From Elusimicrobiota bacterium (GTDB taxonomy: Bacteria; Elusimicrobiota; Elusimicrobia; UBA1565; UBA9628): a stretch of 60,562 nt of DNA. Shown in pieces: positions 17,438-24,929 of this stretch. The DNA lies in NCBI GenBank assembly GCA_027327915.1, contig DAHVWT010000005.1, positions 1 through 60,562 of the forward strand. The letters run 5' to 3'. Under the pieces are notes generated by a model. That model made no database searches and was not told the DNA's origin. It saw only the letters and a list, made by a program, of their open reading frames with translations. The position numbers and the translations under genes were made by a program. The first letter of the stretch is position 1. Each line of letters opens with the position of its first letter.

Positions 17438-17834
17438 GAGCCGCGGCATCCGTCTTGAGGAAGGCCTCATAGGCGGCCTGATCAAGGAGCTTTTTCATCT
17501 GCGCCGGATCGGAGGGCTTGAGCTTGAAGAGCCAGCCCTCGTCGTATGGAGACCGGTTGGGAAGAGCGGGATCCTTCGCGATCTCGACGTTGACGGCCGC
17601 GACCTCGCCCGCAACGGGAGCATAGATGTCGAACGCCGCCTTGACGGACTCGACGACGCCGACCGCCTGGCCGGCGGAAACCTTGCTTCCGATCTTGGGC
17701 GTATCGACGAAGACGATGTCGCCGATCTCCTTTTGGGCGTGGTCCGAAAGCCCGACCCAAACGAGGCCATCGGATTCGGAGGACCAGGCCCACTCGTGCG
17801 TCCGCGCGTACCGGCAGGAAGCGGGATTAGGCAT
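17424..17834 (-). CDS. gcvH: Glycine cleavage system H protein
   Basis: A 136-aa lipoyl carrier protein. The lipoylation site is Lys65 in VVESVKAAFDIYAPVAGEV, with the expected YARTHEWAW start and GWLFKLKP near the C-terminus. It shuttles the aminomethyl group from GcvP to GcvT. Its start overlaps the gcvT end by 8 nt and its end overlaps gcvP by 14 nt, consistent with coupled synthesis of the complex. Confidence 0.97.
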   Translation of the reverse strand: MPNPASCRYARTHEWAWSSESDGLVWVGLSDHAQKEIGDIVFVDTPKIGSKVSAGQAVGVVESVKAAFDIYAPVAGEVAAVNVEIAKDPALPNRSPYDEGWLFKLKPSDPAQMKKLLDQAAYEAFLKTDAAAHAGH

Positions 17835-18936
17835 GGGAGTAGAAGGGGAGCTTGACGATCTCGGCGGCCGCGGAGCGGCCCCGAATGTCGACAGCGGCGG
17901 CGTCCCCGGGCTTGAGGCCCGGCCGGTCCAGATAACCGAGGCCGATGCCGGCCTTGAGAGTGGGGGAGAAGCCCGCGCTCGTCAAGGACCCGGCGGCCCT
18001 TCCCCCGATCGATACCGCGGCGCCGGCGCGGGGTATCCCCGCCTCCTTAAGCCGCAGCCCATAAAGCTTCCTCGCCAATCCCTCCTTTTTTTGCCGCATC
18101 AGGGCCTCCTTGCCGATGAATTCGCCTTTGTCCCAATCCACGAGCCAGCCGTAGCCCGCCTCCAGGCTCGAGTGATCGTCGTCCGCGTCCTGCCCGTAGA
18201 GAAGATAGCCCGCCTCGAGCCGCAGCGTGTCGCGAGCGCCCAGCCCGCAGGGCTTAACGCCCAGGGCCGCGCCGCGATCAAGCAACGCGTCCCATATCCG
18301 CGGAAGATCCGGGGCGGGGGCCATGATCTCGAAGCCCTCCTCTCCCGTATAGCCCGTCGTGCTGACGAAAAGATCCGTCCCGAAGACCCGCCCCTCCCAG
18401 GCCTCGAAACGCCCCATGCGGGAGACGGCTTCGAGCCCCTGCTCCTTAGCGAGCAATGCGCGGGAGTTGGGACCCTGGACCGCGATGATGCCGCGCTCGG
18501 GGCTGCGCCGGCGCAAATCGACGCGGAGTTTGCCGCGATGCGCCTCGATCCACGTCCAGTCCTTTTCCGTCGTGGCCGCGTTGACGACCGCGAAGGTGCG
18601 GTCCAGCGCCAGGCCGCTCACGATCAGGTCGTCCACGATGCCGCCGCGCTCGTTGAGAAGATGGGTATAGACGGCCTTGCCTGGCCGGAGCTTCGCGACG
18701 TCGGTCGGGATCAGGTTTTGCCAGAATGCGACAGCATCCGGCCCCGAAACTTCGATCTGGGCCATATGAGACACGTCGAAAAGCCCGCAGGCTCTCCGAA
18801 CCGTCTCGTGCTCGGCCAGGATGCCGCTGTAGTAGATAGGCAGCGTCCAGCCGTGAAAATCCACCATCTTGGCGCCCAGGGCTTTATGCCGCGCGACGAG
18901 GGGGGTCTCGCGAAGAACGGCCGCCGAGTCCATCAT
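17827..18936 (-). CDS. gcvT: Aminomethyltransferase (glycine cleavage T protein)
   Basis: A 369-aa folate-dependent enzyme that moves the methylene from aminomethyl-GcvH to tetrahydrofolate, releasing ammonia. Family motifs include KMVDFHGWTLPIYY near the start, GLFDVSHMAQIEVSG, and TGYTGEEGFEI in the centre. First gene of gcvT-gcvH-gcvP. The 70 bp upstream hold a perfect 10-bp tandem repeat. No glycine riboswitch was found. Confidence 0.97.
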   Translation of the reverse strand: MMDSAAVLRETPLVARHKALGAKMVDFHGWTLPIYYSGILAEHETVRRACGLFDVSHMAQIEVSGPDAVAFWQNLIPTDVAKLRPGKAVYTHLLNERGGIVDDLIVSGLALDRTFAVVNAATTEKDWTWIEAHRGKLRVDLRRRSPERGIIAVQGPNSRALLAKEQGLEAVSRMGRFEAWEGRVFGTDLFVSTTGYTGEEGFEIMAPAPDLPRIWDALLDRGAALGVKPCGLGARDTLRLEAGYLLYGQDADDDHSSLEAGYGWLVDWDKGEFIGKEALMRQKKEGLARKLYGLRLKEAGIPRAGAAVSIGGRAAGSLTSAGFSPTLKAGIGLGYLDRPGLKPGDAAAVDIRGRSAAAEIVKLPFYSHA

Positions 18937-18963
18937 GGCTCATACGATAGAAAATTTAAGGGC

Positions 18964-18983
18964 AGCAACGGAAAGCAACGGAA
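18964..18983. repeat. Tandem 10-bp direct repeat ahead of gcvT
   Basis: AGCAACGGAA occurs twice head-to-tail, so the copies are one helical turn apart. They lie 28-47 nt upstream of the gcvT ATG, where a regulator could contact the same DNA face. No clear -35/-10 pair could be fixed here, although TATCGT lies about 9 nt before the start. Confidence 0.5.
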
Positions 18984-19006
18984 GGCCCTGGAAGGCTCCG
19001 GTGCCG

Positions 19007-19318
19007 CTATCGCGACAGGATCTCCCACAGAAGTTTCGCCAAGCGGCGGCGCTCGGCCTCGTCGCGGAACTCGATCTCCGCTTGAAAATAGCCGTCCTCG
19101 TCCTTCCACGCGTCGGCCGCCTCGCAAGCCAGCTCCCGAAAGGAGTCCCCCCACAGCTGGAAGCTCAACCGGAGCCGCTCCCCATAAGCGATCGGCGCCA
19201 AGGTCGCCAAGCTCGCCCCTTCGTGGGAAAGCCTTTCGATGCGTCCCCAGGCCTCGCGCTTAAAAAGCCCCGGCTCGAACTCAATTAAGACGGGAAGCGA
19301 AATGCATGTTTTCGGCAT
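19007..19318 (-). CDS. PilZ-like domain protein
   Basis: A 103-aa protein with a fold pattern resembling PilZ: a short N-terminal strand (SLPVLIEFEPG), then beta-strands with LSHEGASLATLAPIAYGERLRLSFQLWG, which matches the DISxxGxxxxxxxxxxxGxxxxL layout. The N-terminal RxxxR motif of c-di-GMP binders is not obvious, so nucleotide binding is uncertain. The track start at 19414 is inside the upstream gene; ATG 19318 is 2 nt after its stop. The tight link to the pseudo-receiver/propeller gene suggests joint function. Confidence 0.55.
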   Translation of the reverse strand: MPKTCISLPVLIEFEPGLFKREAWGRIERLSHEGASLATLAPIAYGERLRLSFQLWGDSFRELACEAADAWKDEDGYFQAEIEFRDEAERRRLAKLLWEILSR

Positions 19319-19320
19319 CG

Positions 19321-20526
19321 CTACTCGATTCCCATGGCCGCGTGGCGGAAAATCCGAGCCGCCGGGGCGCCGGCCCCGATCCGGCCGTCCGAACGGCGCG
19401 CGGCGACGCTCCAAAAGCGCGCGCCGTCCCAGGCGAGCCCCACGGGCTCGTAGTTCCCGTCCTTGTACTCCGGCAAAGGAACTCGCGCCGCCGCCTCCCC
19501 GGGCCGGTCGAGCCGATGACGGATCAGTTCCCCCGTCCCCGAATCCAAAGACCAGAGGGATTCACCGTTGAAAGCCAAGGCCGCCGCCTTCCGGCCGGGA
19601 TACGGCCAACTCTCGACGACGCTCAAATCCGCGTCGAGGATGCGCTTATAGAGCGTGTGCCTCGAGACGGTCCATAGGAAAAGCCCGTCGTAAGCGATTC
19701 CAACCGTGTCGTAGGCATCCTGGCGGTAGACGCCCAAGGTCGTGAAGGAGGCGTCCTTCATGTGCCGCGCGATCGCTCCACGAGCCTCCGAGGTGAAGAG
19801 AAAACCTCCGCCAAAGCCGATCCCGATGGGCGTTTCGCGAGTCAGCGGAACCACGCGCGCCAGGCTCATGTCGGCACGGCGATGGAAATTGAGAGTCCTC
19901 GTGTACCAATCGGAAATCCAGAAGCCCCCGCCGTCAAAGGCGAGCGATGAGGGATGGCTGTAGGGCAGGTCCCAATGGGCCGCCGCACGCGAAGCCGTCT
20001 CGCGGCGAAGTTGGGCGCGCCGCACGGAGAGCACCCCCAAGGCAAGGCCCAGCAGGGCGGCCAGCGTCAGCCCCCAGAGCACGGCCCGGCTCGAGGGCTC
20101 GCGAGGAGGAGGAGCGACGGAAAGGCTCGTTCCCTCGAACCGGATCGCGCGGGCGAGCGCCGATTTGAGGGCGGACTGGCTTTGAGGCCAGGGCAGAACC
20201 TCCCAGGCGCCCAGCCTTAAAAGCTCGATCGCCCGCGACGCGTCCCTGCGCGCCGGCGTCACGATGACGGGAAGAAGCGGGCAGGCGGCCATGATTTCCC
20301 TCACGGCGGACGCCGTCTTGTCGTCCCCCTCCTCTTCCGTCGGCATCCAGACAAGGACCTTGGCTCTCTCCTCGGCCAGCATCTCGATCGTCGATTTCAA
20401 ATCGACGGCTTGCCGCACGCCGTAACCCCACTCGCCCAAAAGAAGGGCCCATTCCCGGCGCAGCCCCGCCTCCCCTCCCGCAAGGAGGACGGCCGCCGCC
20501 GATACTCCGGCGTTATGGGCCGCCAT
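19321..20526 (-). CDS. Pseudo-receiver - transmembrane - beta-propeller fusion
   Basis: A 401-aa protein in three parts. Residues about 8-130 follow the receiver alpha/beta pattern, but the acidic pocket is LLAGGEAG and the acceptor strand is VLVWMPTEEEG, so the phospho-Asp is absent. A membrane helix lies near 148-168 (VLWGLTLAALLGLALGVL). The remaining 230 residues contain repeated SSLAFDGGGFWISDW / AALAFNGESLWSLDS / VGLAWDGARFWSVAA units, the blades of a propeller, probably periplasmic. It is therefore a likely membrane scaffold or sensor without phosphotransfer. Its start overlaps the barrel-LysM gene by 14 nt and the PilZ-like gene follows at once. Confidence 0.7.
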   Translation of the reverse strand: MAAHNAGVSAAAVLLAGGEAGLRREWALLLGEWGYGVRQAVDLKSTIEMLAEERAKVLVWMPTEEEGDDKTASAVREIMAACPLLPVIVTPARRDASRAIELLRLGAWEVLPWPQSQSALKSALARAIRFEGTSLSVAPPPREPSSRAVLWGLTLAALLGLALGVLSVRRAQLRRETASRAAAHWDLPYSHPSSLAFDGGGFWISDWYTRTLNFHRRADMSLARVVPLTRETPIGIGFGGGFLFTSEARGAIARHMKDASFTTLGVYRQDAYDTVGIAYDGLFLWTVSRHTLYKRILDADLSVVESWPYPGRKAAALAFNGESLWSLDSGTGELIRHRLDRPGEAAARVPLPEYKDGNYEPVGLAWDGARFWSVAARRSDGRIGAGAPAARIFRHAAMGIE

Positions 20527-21934
20527 CGCCGCCTCCTTGCGTCTCCCGCCCCGTGGGCGACGGCTTCCGAGGCGCCGGGATCGTCAAGACGCTGCCCAGA
20601 TGGGGCAGGCCGCGATCAATCGCATCGGGATTGGCATCATAGATCCGCTCCCAGAGGGTTTCGTCGCCGTAATACTTCTTCGCCAACGACCGGAGCGTAT
20701 CCCCTTCCACGACGACGTGCTTCTTGGGCCAAGCGGGAGCCGCTTTTTGGGGAGGCGTCGGGATCTTGGGGCCGGGCCCGGAAGGAAGCAGAAGCGCGGC
20801 CTTGCGGTTCCGCAGGGATTGAAGGTCGAAGTTCGTGCGCTCGATCGCCTGGGTCAGGGCCTTGTAACGGGCCTCAAGCTCCTTGATGCGCGCCTCCAGC
20901 ACCGAGAGTTGGCCGCTCGCGGCTTCGGAGTCCGTGCGGGTACGGCCTAATTTCAGCTCCAAATCATTTTTCTGGGCTTGGAGCGCCTGAATGCGGGCCG
21001 CGAGTTCGTCCGCCTCGCGCGCGGCCTCGCCGACGAATTTCGCCTCGTAGGTCGGGGCGCCGAAACGGTAGCTCAGGGACATCTGGTAGCCGCCGCCCGA
21101 ACGATAGACGCCTCCCGTCGGGAAGGTGGAGGCCGCGTCCAGGACAAAGGGCGAAAAATCGACGCCGAAGCCGAAGGCGAGTTGGTTGACGCCTTCCAAG
21201 GGCAGGCCCTTGCCGATCCTGGCATCCAAGAGGCCCTGATCGAAGGACGCCTCGAGCCCGGGATAAAACGCGGTCAGTCCGGGCCGTATATGAAGGTCCA
21301 CCGCCGCGGTCAGCCAATGGTCGTAGTCGTAGGAATTGCCCCAAATAAACGTCGGGTGCGGAAAACCGGGGTCGGTCGTGAGATTGAGCAGCGACATGCC
21401 GCTGTTCCATCCGAAATCCGACCGGGCGAGCACGCCGCCGTCGAAACCCAAAGCGGCCGTCCCCCCCGCCCCCGGCGCCACGGCCGTGTCCAGGACCTTG
21501 AAATTGCCGCCGACTTGGAGCGGCTTTGACAGATGATATTTCGACAGGTCGATATCCTGGGCGTAGTTGAAAAGGAAGTCCTGCTCGTAGAGATTCTCGG
21601 TCTGCCACTGCCCGTCGTAGGAGAATCCGACCGTGGCCGAGTGGATGGAAGGGTACGGCCTGATGTAGCTCATATCCCACCACGAGAGGTTTCCCGTCGG
21701 ATCCGGCATCCGTCCGATCGAGGTTCCCATTTCCGGAAGGGGGGCGTTCGCCGTGCCGGCGGGATTGAAGAACATGCCGAACGCATCGTTGGCGATCGAA
21801 CTGTAGGCCATGCCCATGCCCATGGCCCTCGCGCCAGGCAGGAGATCGTAGAATTGATCAGCCCAGGCCGAAGCCAAGCCGAGGCCCAGACACAAAAATG
21901 CCGCGAAATACGCCGAAACCGCTCGGCGAAACAC
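20513..21934 (-). CDS. FadL/PorV-like barrel fused to coiled coil and LysM
   Basis: A 473-aa exported protein. A signal peptide (about 1-25, ending ASAWA) precedes an outer-membrane barrel of about 270 residues with the PorV/UPF0164-like opening LPGARAMGMGMAYSSIANDAFGMFFNPAG. Residues about 300-375 form a heptad-rich coiled coil (ADELAARIQALQAQKNDLELKLG). A Pro-rich linker leads to a C-terminal LysM (VVEGDTLRSLAKKYYGDETLWERIYDAN). LysM binds peptidoglycan, so the protein could tie the barrel to the wall, with the coiled coil spanning the periplasm. The downstream pseudo-receiver/propeller gene overlaps it. Confidence 0.8.
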   Translation of the reverse strand: MFRRAVSAYFAAFLCLGLGLASAWADQFYDLLPGARAMGMGMAYSSIANDAFGMFFNPAGTANAPLPEMGTSIGRMPDPTGNLSWWDMSYIRPYPSIHSATVGFSYDGQWQTENLYEQDFLFNYAQDIDLSKYHLSKPLQVGGNFKVLDTAVAPGAGGTAALGFDGGVLARSDFGWNSGMSLLNLTTDPGFPHPTFIWGNSYDYDHWLTAAVDLHIRPGLTAFYPGLEASFDQGLLDARIGKGLPLEGVNQLAFGFGVDFSPFVLDAASTFPTGGVYRSGGGYQMSLSYRFGAPTYEAKFVGEAAREADELAARIQALQAQKNDLELKLGRTRTDSEAASGQLSVLEARIKELEARYKALTQAIERTNFDLQSLRNRKAALLLPSGPGPKIPTPPQKAAPAWPKKHVVVEGDTLRSLAKKYYGDETLWERIYDANPDAIDRGLPHLGSVLTIPAPRKPSPTGRETQGGGDGGP

Positions 21935-21964
21935 GGCGCATTATAATATCCCGAGAATCAAAAT

Positions 21965-22999
21965 CTATTTCGTATTTGTTGCTTTTCTTAAGGCAAAGGC
22001 AAACATCGCGGCCGCGGCGGCGACAGCGGCAATGCCCGATGCCCACGGGATGTGGCTCGCACGACGGCCTCGGCCGCCGGCGCTCCCATTGAGATGCCGA
22101 GCGAACTCCTTTTCCACGTAGCCGGGAAGCCAGGTCATATGAAGCATGGAGCTGTAATGCCCCAATGGGACCCAAATTTGCCGGGACGAGGGGAAAGCCT
22201 CCCGCAGAAGTTCGGCATTTTCCTTCGGGATCACATCGTCCCAGGAGGCGTTGACGAGCAATGCCTTCTTGCCGCGATTCCGCTCCCTGTAGGCGAGGGG
22301 GTCGAGACCGGCGAAAGCCTCGCGAAGCTCCGATTCCGCGATCCCCCATTGACGCACGAATTTTCCCGTCATCGCGCTATGTTCGACGAGGCTCGGAAAA
22401 TCGGCGCCGCCCAGGAGAAAAACGGCGTAGGACGGCGTCTTGTCGACGGAGTAGAGGCTCGACCCGGCCAAGGCGCCGAGGCTGACCCCCAAAATGCCGA
22501 TGTGCTTTTTCAGGACTTGGGGATTCCCGCGCAGCCAGGCGAGGGCGCGCTTCCCGTCGAGCACCGACTGGCGGAAGTTGAAGGCCAAGTGCTTGGCCGT
22601 TCGCGCGAGAAAGACTTGGCCGCTTGGAATTCCTTCCCTCGGACGCCGATGGAACTGGTAGGGAGTCTCAAGAAGAAGAACCGCGAAGCCGCCGCCCAGC
22701 AACCGTTTCATGAACTGGCTTTCAATCCACTGATTGGGCGCGGCCATGATCGGAAGAATCAACACCGCCGGATAGGGGCCGGGAACTCCCCGCGGAACGG
22801 CCCAACGCCCCCAAACGATATCGTTGGCCGGGAAGGGGCTCTTAACCGGAGATGGGAATTTGAGAATGTATTCCGTCGAATCCTTCGACGAGCATTTCCC
22901 CGTCAGCGTCGCCTTGAACGGGGCCGATTGGCAGCCCGGCGCGCCCGCGGAGACCGCGCGGACAAAGAGAAGAGCCGCGACGGCCAAACACCCCGCCAT
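21965..22999 (-). CDS. Exported alpha/beta hydrolase with C-terminal membrane anchor
   Basis: A 344-aa hydrolase. An N-terminal signal segment (MAGCLAVAALLFVRAVSA) precedes the hydrolase fold. The nucleophile elbow is GVSLGA, the probable acid is in SWDDVIP and the His in PLGHYSS. A C-terminal hydrophobic helix (ASGIAAVAAAAAMFAFAL) followed by a Lys/Arg-containing end would anchor it in a membrane. The substrate is unknown; abhydrolase_2/dienelactone-hydrolase-like esterases are the nearest comparison. The track start at 23107 is in the porin gene; ATG 22999 overlaps the porin stop as TGATG, so translation is probably coupled. Confidence 0.8.
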   Translation of the reverse strand: MAGCLAVAALLFVRAVSAGAPGCQSAPFKATLTGKCSSKDSTEYILKFPSPVKSPFPANDIVWGRWAVPRGVPGPYPAVLILPIMAAPNQWIESQFMKRLLGGGFAVLLLETPYQFHRRPREGIPSGQVFLARTAKHLAFNFRQSVLDGKRALAWLRGNPQVLKKHIGILGVSLGALAGSSLYSVDKTPSYAVFLLGGADFPSLVEHSAMTGKFVRQWGIAESELREAFAGLDPLAYRERNRGKKALLVNASWDDVIPKENAELLREAFPSSRQIWVPLGHYSSMLHMTWLPGYVEKEFARHLNGSAGGRGRRASHIPWASGIAAVAAAAAMFAFALRKATNTK

Positions 23000-24540
23000 C
23001 AAAATCCCATCACGAGCGCCAGCACGGTCTGGTAGATGTTCGTCGAGCCGTGTTGCGGGGCGTTCGTGAAGTCGGGGGTCGGCGTCGTGGCGTCCCCCAT
23101 CACCCAATAGGAATATTCGGCTTTCAACTGGAAATGCCTCGTCAGTTCGTAGTCCACGGCCGCGGTGTATTTATCCATGCGCGTGGAAGCCCGAGCGCCG
23201 CTTGGATCCAACGCCTCGATGGAGGAGTACGTCGTCCCTCCTATCGTCACGCCGGAAAAAAGATCCAGGGCGGGCCCGCGGTGGAACAATTGATTAAACA
23301 CGAGAGCCCCCATGAGACGCTTCCCCCACCAAGGTTTTCGAATCAGGGGCCACGCGGCCTGGACGTAATAACCCTGGTTGATTTGAAAATCCTCCCCGCA
23401 CGCCACGCCGCCGGCGAGGTTGCAGGCGTTCACCGTAGCCGCAGACCATTGCGGTTGGTTCGACGGATTGGCTCCATTATCGATGGGAGCGATGAACTGG
23501 TTGTACCCGTAGACGTATTCCGAGGATATACTGAAGCCCTCCCAAAGGAAGTTCAGGGCCGAGTCGTAGATCTGGTAGTTGAGATTCCCTTCCAGGTTGT
23601 AGTCGCTGTCCATCATGGAGGCGCTCCAAGTCACCCCTTTCAAATCCGTAAACTCCCCGCCTGGGAGAGGCACTCGGATATCCCCCAACGACCAGGAAAC
23701 CCGGCCGCCGCCGGCCTTGGGGTTATTGTTGTCGGCCAAGTTATTGTCCTGATGCCCGAAGTCGATGTTCGTCCCTCCCGCCCCGATCGGCGGCACGCCC
23801 AACTGAGCGGGATTGGGGAATGTCCTCGACCGGTTGGGTATTTCTCCCAGGCCGTTGACCACGTAAACCGTCAATTCCTTCGGGACGAGCGCCGAGCGTG
23901 CCTTCGGATAATAGCTCGCCCGGCCGCCGATATCGGTATAGCCCACGCTCAAAGGCGGCGTCGGGGAATTGACGCGGCTGACCAGGTCGAGATCGTCGGG
24001 AGAGGCGAAGGCGAGGGGACGGGTGACGGTGAGGTAATCGTCCGGCCGGTAGAGCTCGTTATAGTAGCCGAAGGGGACCAGGAATTTTCCAGCCTGGAGC
24101 TTGACGTTCGGAATCCGGTCATAAGCGAAGTAGAGCTGATAGAGATTCATCACGCCCTGGTCCGAAGTCGGCATATTGAACTCGACCTTGAAGGGCACGC
24201 TGTCCACGAACGGCCCCTCGAATCCGACGTACGTGTCGCTCAAGAAGATCTCGTCTTGCACCTGGGTTTCATAATCGGGGTAGCGCGGGCCGACGTTGCG
24301 CCAATCAAGGGAAAAAGCCCCCGTGAAACGCGTTCCGTGGAGAAAGGCGGCGCCGAATCCGTCGTGGAAGGGAGGAGCCGTCGAGGAGTCGATGGAATAA
24401 ACGGCTCCGGCGTCGGGCATGCCTAGGCCCGGGACAGCCGCGCCCAAAACAAAAAGGCCTGCCGCCAACCAGCCCCGCGGGGCGCGTTGACAGCCCCGGG
24501 CAAAATGTCTATGATCATTTCGACAGCGCGCGTGGTCCAT
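22999..24540 (-). CDS. Outer-membrane porin-like barrel protein
   Basis: A 513-aa protein with a signal-like N-terminus (RGWLAAGLFVLGAAVPGLG), then amphipathic beta-strands with aromatic girdles. The pattern VKLQAGKFLVPFGYYNELYRPDDY strongly resembles the phosphate-selective porin O/P-like group, and the last residue is Phe (LALVMGF), as in many barrel proteins. Substrate is not predictable. It is divergent from the ferredoxin gene, with 48 bp between starts. The esterase gene overlaps its stop, so the esterase may act on a compound that enters through this porin. Confidence 0.8.
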   Translation of the reverse strand: MDHARCRNDHRHFARGCQRAPRGWLAAGLFVLGAAVPGLGMPDAGAVYSIDSSTAPPFHDGFGAAFLHGTRFTGAFSLDWRNVGPRYPDYETQVQDEIFLSDTYVGFEGPFVDSVPFKVEFNMPTSDQGVMNLYQLYFAYDRIPNVKLQAGKFLVPFGYYNELYRPDDYLTVTRPLAFASPDDLDLVSRVNSPTPPLSVGYTDIGGRASYYPKARSALVPKELTVYVVNGLGEIPNRSRTFPNPAQLGVPPIGAGGTNIDFGHQDNNLADNNNPKAGGGRVSWSLGDIRVPLPGGEFTDLKGVTWSASMMDSDYNLEGNLNYQIYDSALNFLWEGFSISSEYVYGYNQFIAPIDNGANPSNQPQWSAATVNACNLAGGVACGEDFQINQGYYVQAAWPLIRKPWWGKRLMGALVFNQLFHRGPALDLFSGVTIGGTTYSSIEALDPSGARASTRMDKYTAAVDYELTRHFQLKAEYSYWVMGDATTPTPDFTNAPQHGSTNIYQTVLALVMGF

Positions 24541-24588
24541 TTCCGTCGAGAGCGCGAATAATCACAGTGTAACGGAAGAAAGAGGAAT

Positions 24589-24903
24589 ATGCCACACGTC
24601 ATCACCGAGAAGTGCCTGGGCGAAGTCTACGCCTCCTGCCAGGAGGTCTGTCCCGTCGAGTGCATCCATCCCGGGACCTATAAGGGCGAGGCTTTCATGA
24701 TCATCGACCCCGAGGTGTGCATCGACTGCGGGGTCTGCCTTCCGGAGTGTCCCATCGGCGCCATCGTGGGCTCCGTGGACGAGAGCCCCGATTGGGCGAA
24801 GACGAACGCCGAGCTGACGCCCCAATTCAAGGGCAATCCCAAGCCCCCGGTCCGGCCGGCCAACGATCCGCCCCGCAAATCAACGAATACGCTGGTCAAG
24901 TAA
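24589..24903 (+). CDS. 7Fe (3Fe-4S/4Fe-4S) ferredoxin
   Basis: A 104-aa low-potential electron carrier. Cysteines are at 9, 17, 21, 25, 44, 47, 50 and 54, the spacing of Azotobacter-type FdI/FdxA. By that comparison Cys9, Cys17 and Cys54 hold the 3Fe-4S cluster and Cys21, Cys44, Cys47 and Cys50 the 4Fe-4S cluster; Cys25 would be free. Motifs are CQEVCPVEC and CIDCGVCLPEC. The C-terminal 40 residues are a charged, Pro-rich extension. AAAGAGGA lies just upstream of the ATG. It heads a plus-strand cluster of cell-wall genes to which it has no obvious functional tie. Confidence 0.95.
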   Translation: MPHVITEKCLGEVYASCQEVCPVECIHPGTYKGEAFMIIDPEVCIDCGVCLPECPIGAIVGSVDESPDWAKTNAELTPQFKGNPKPPVRPANDPPRKSTNTLVK

Positions 24904-24929
24904 TCACGAGGTTTTCCGCGCGGCTCGGA

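Noticed and set aside
18937-19006. Glycine riboswitch before gcvT
   Set aside because: The 70-bp gap is too short and has no tandem aptamer structure; it only holds a 10-bp tandem repeat.
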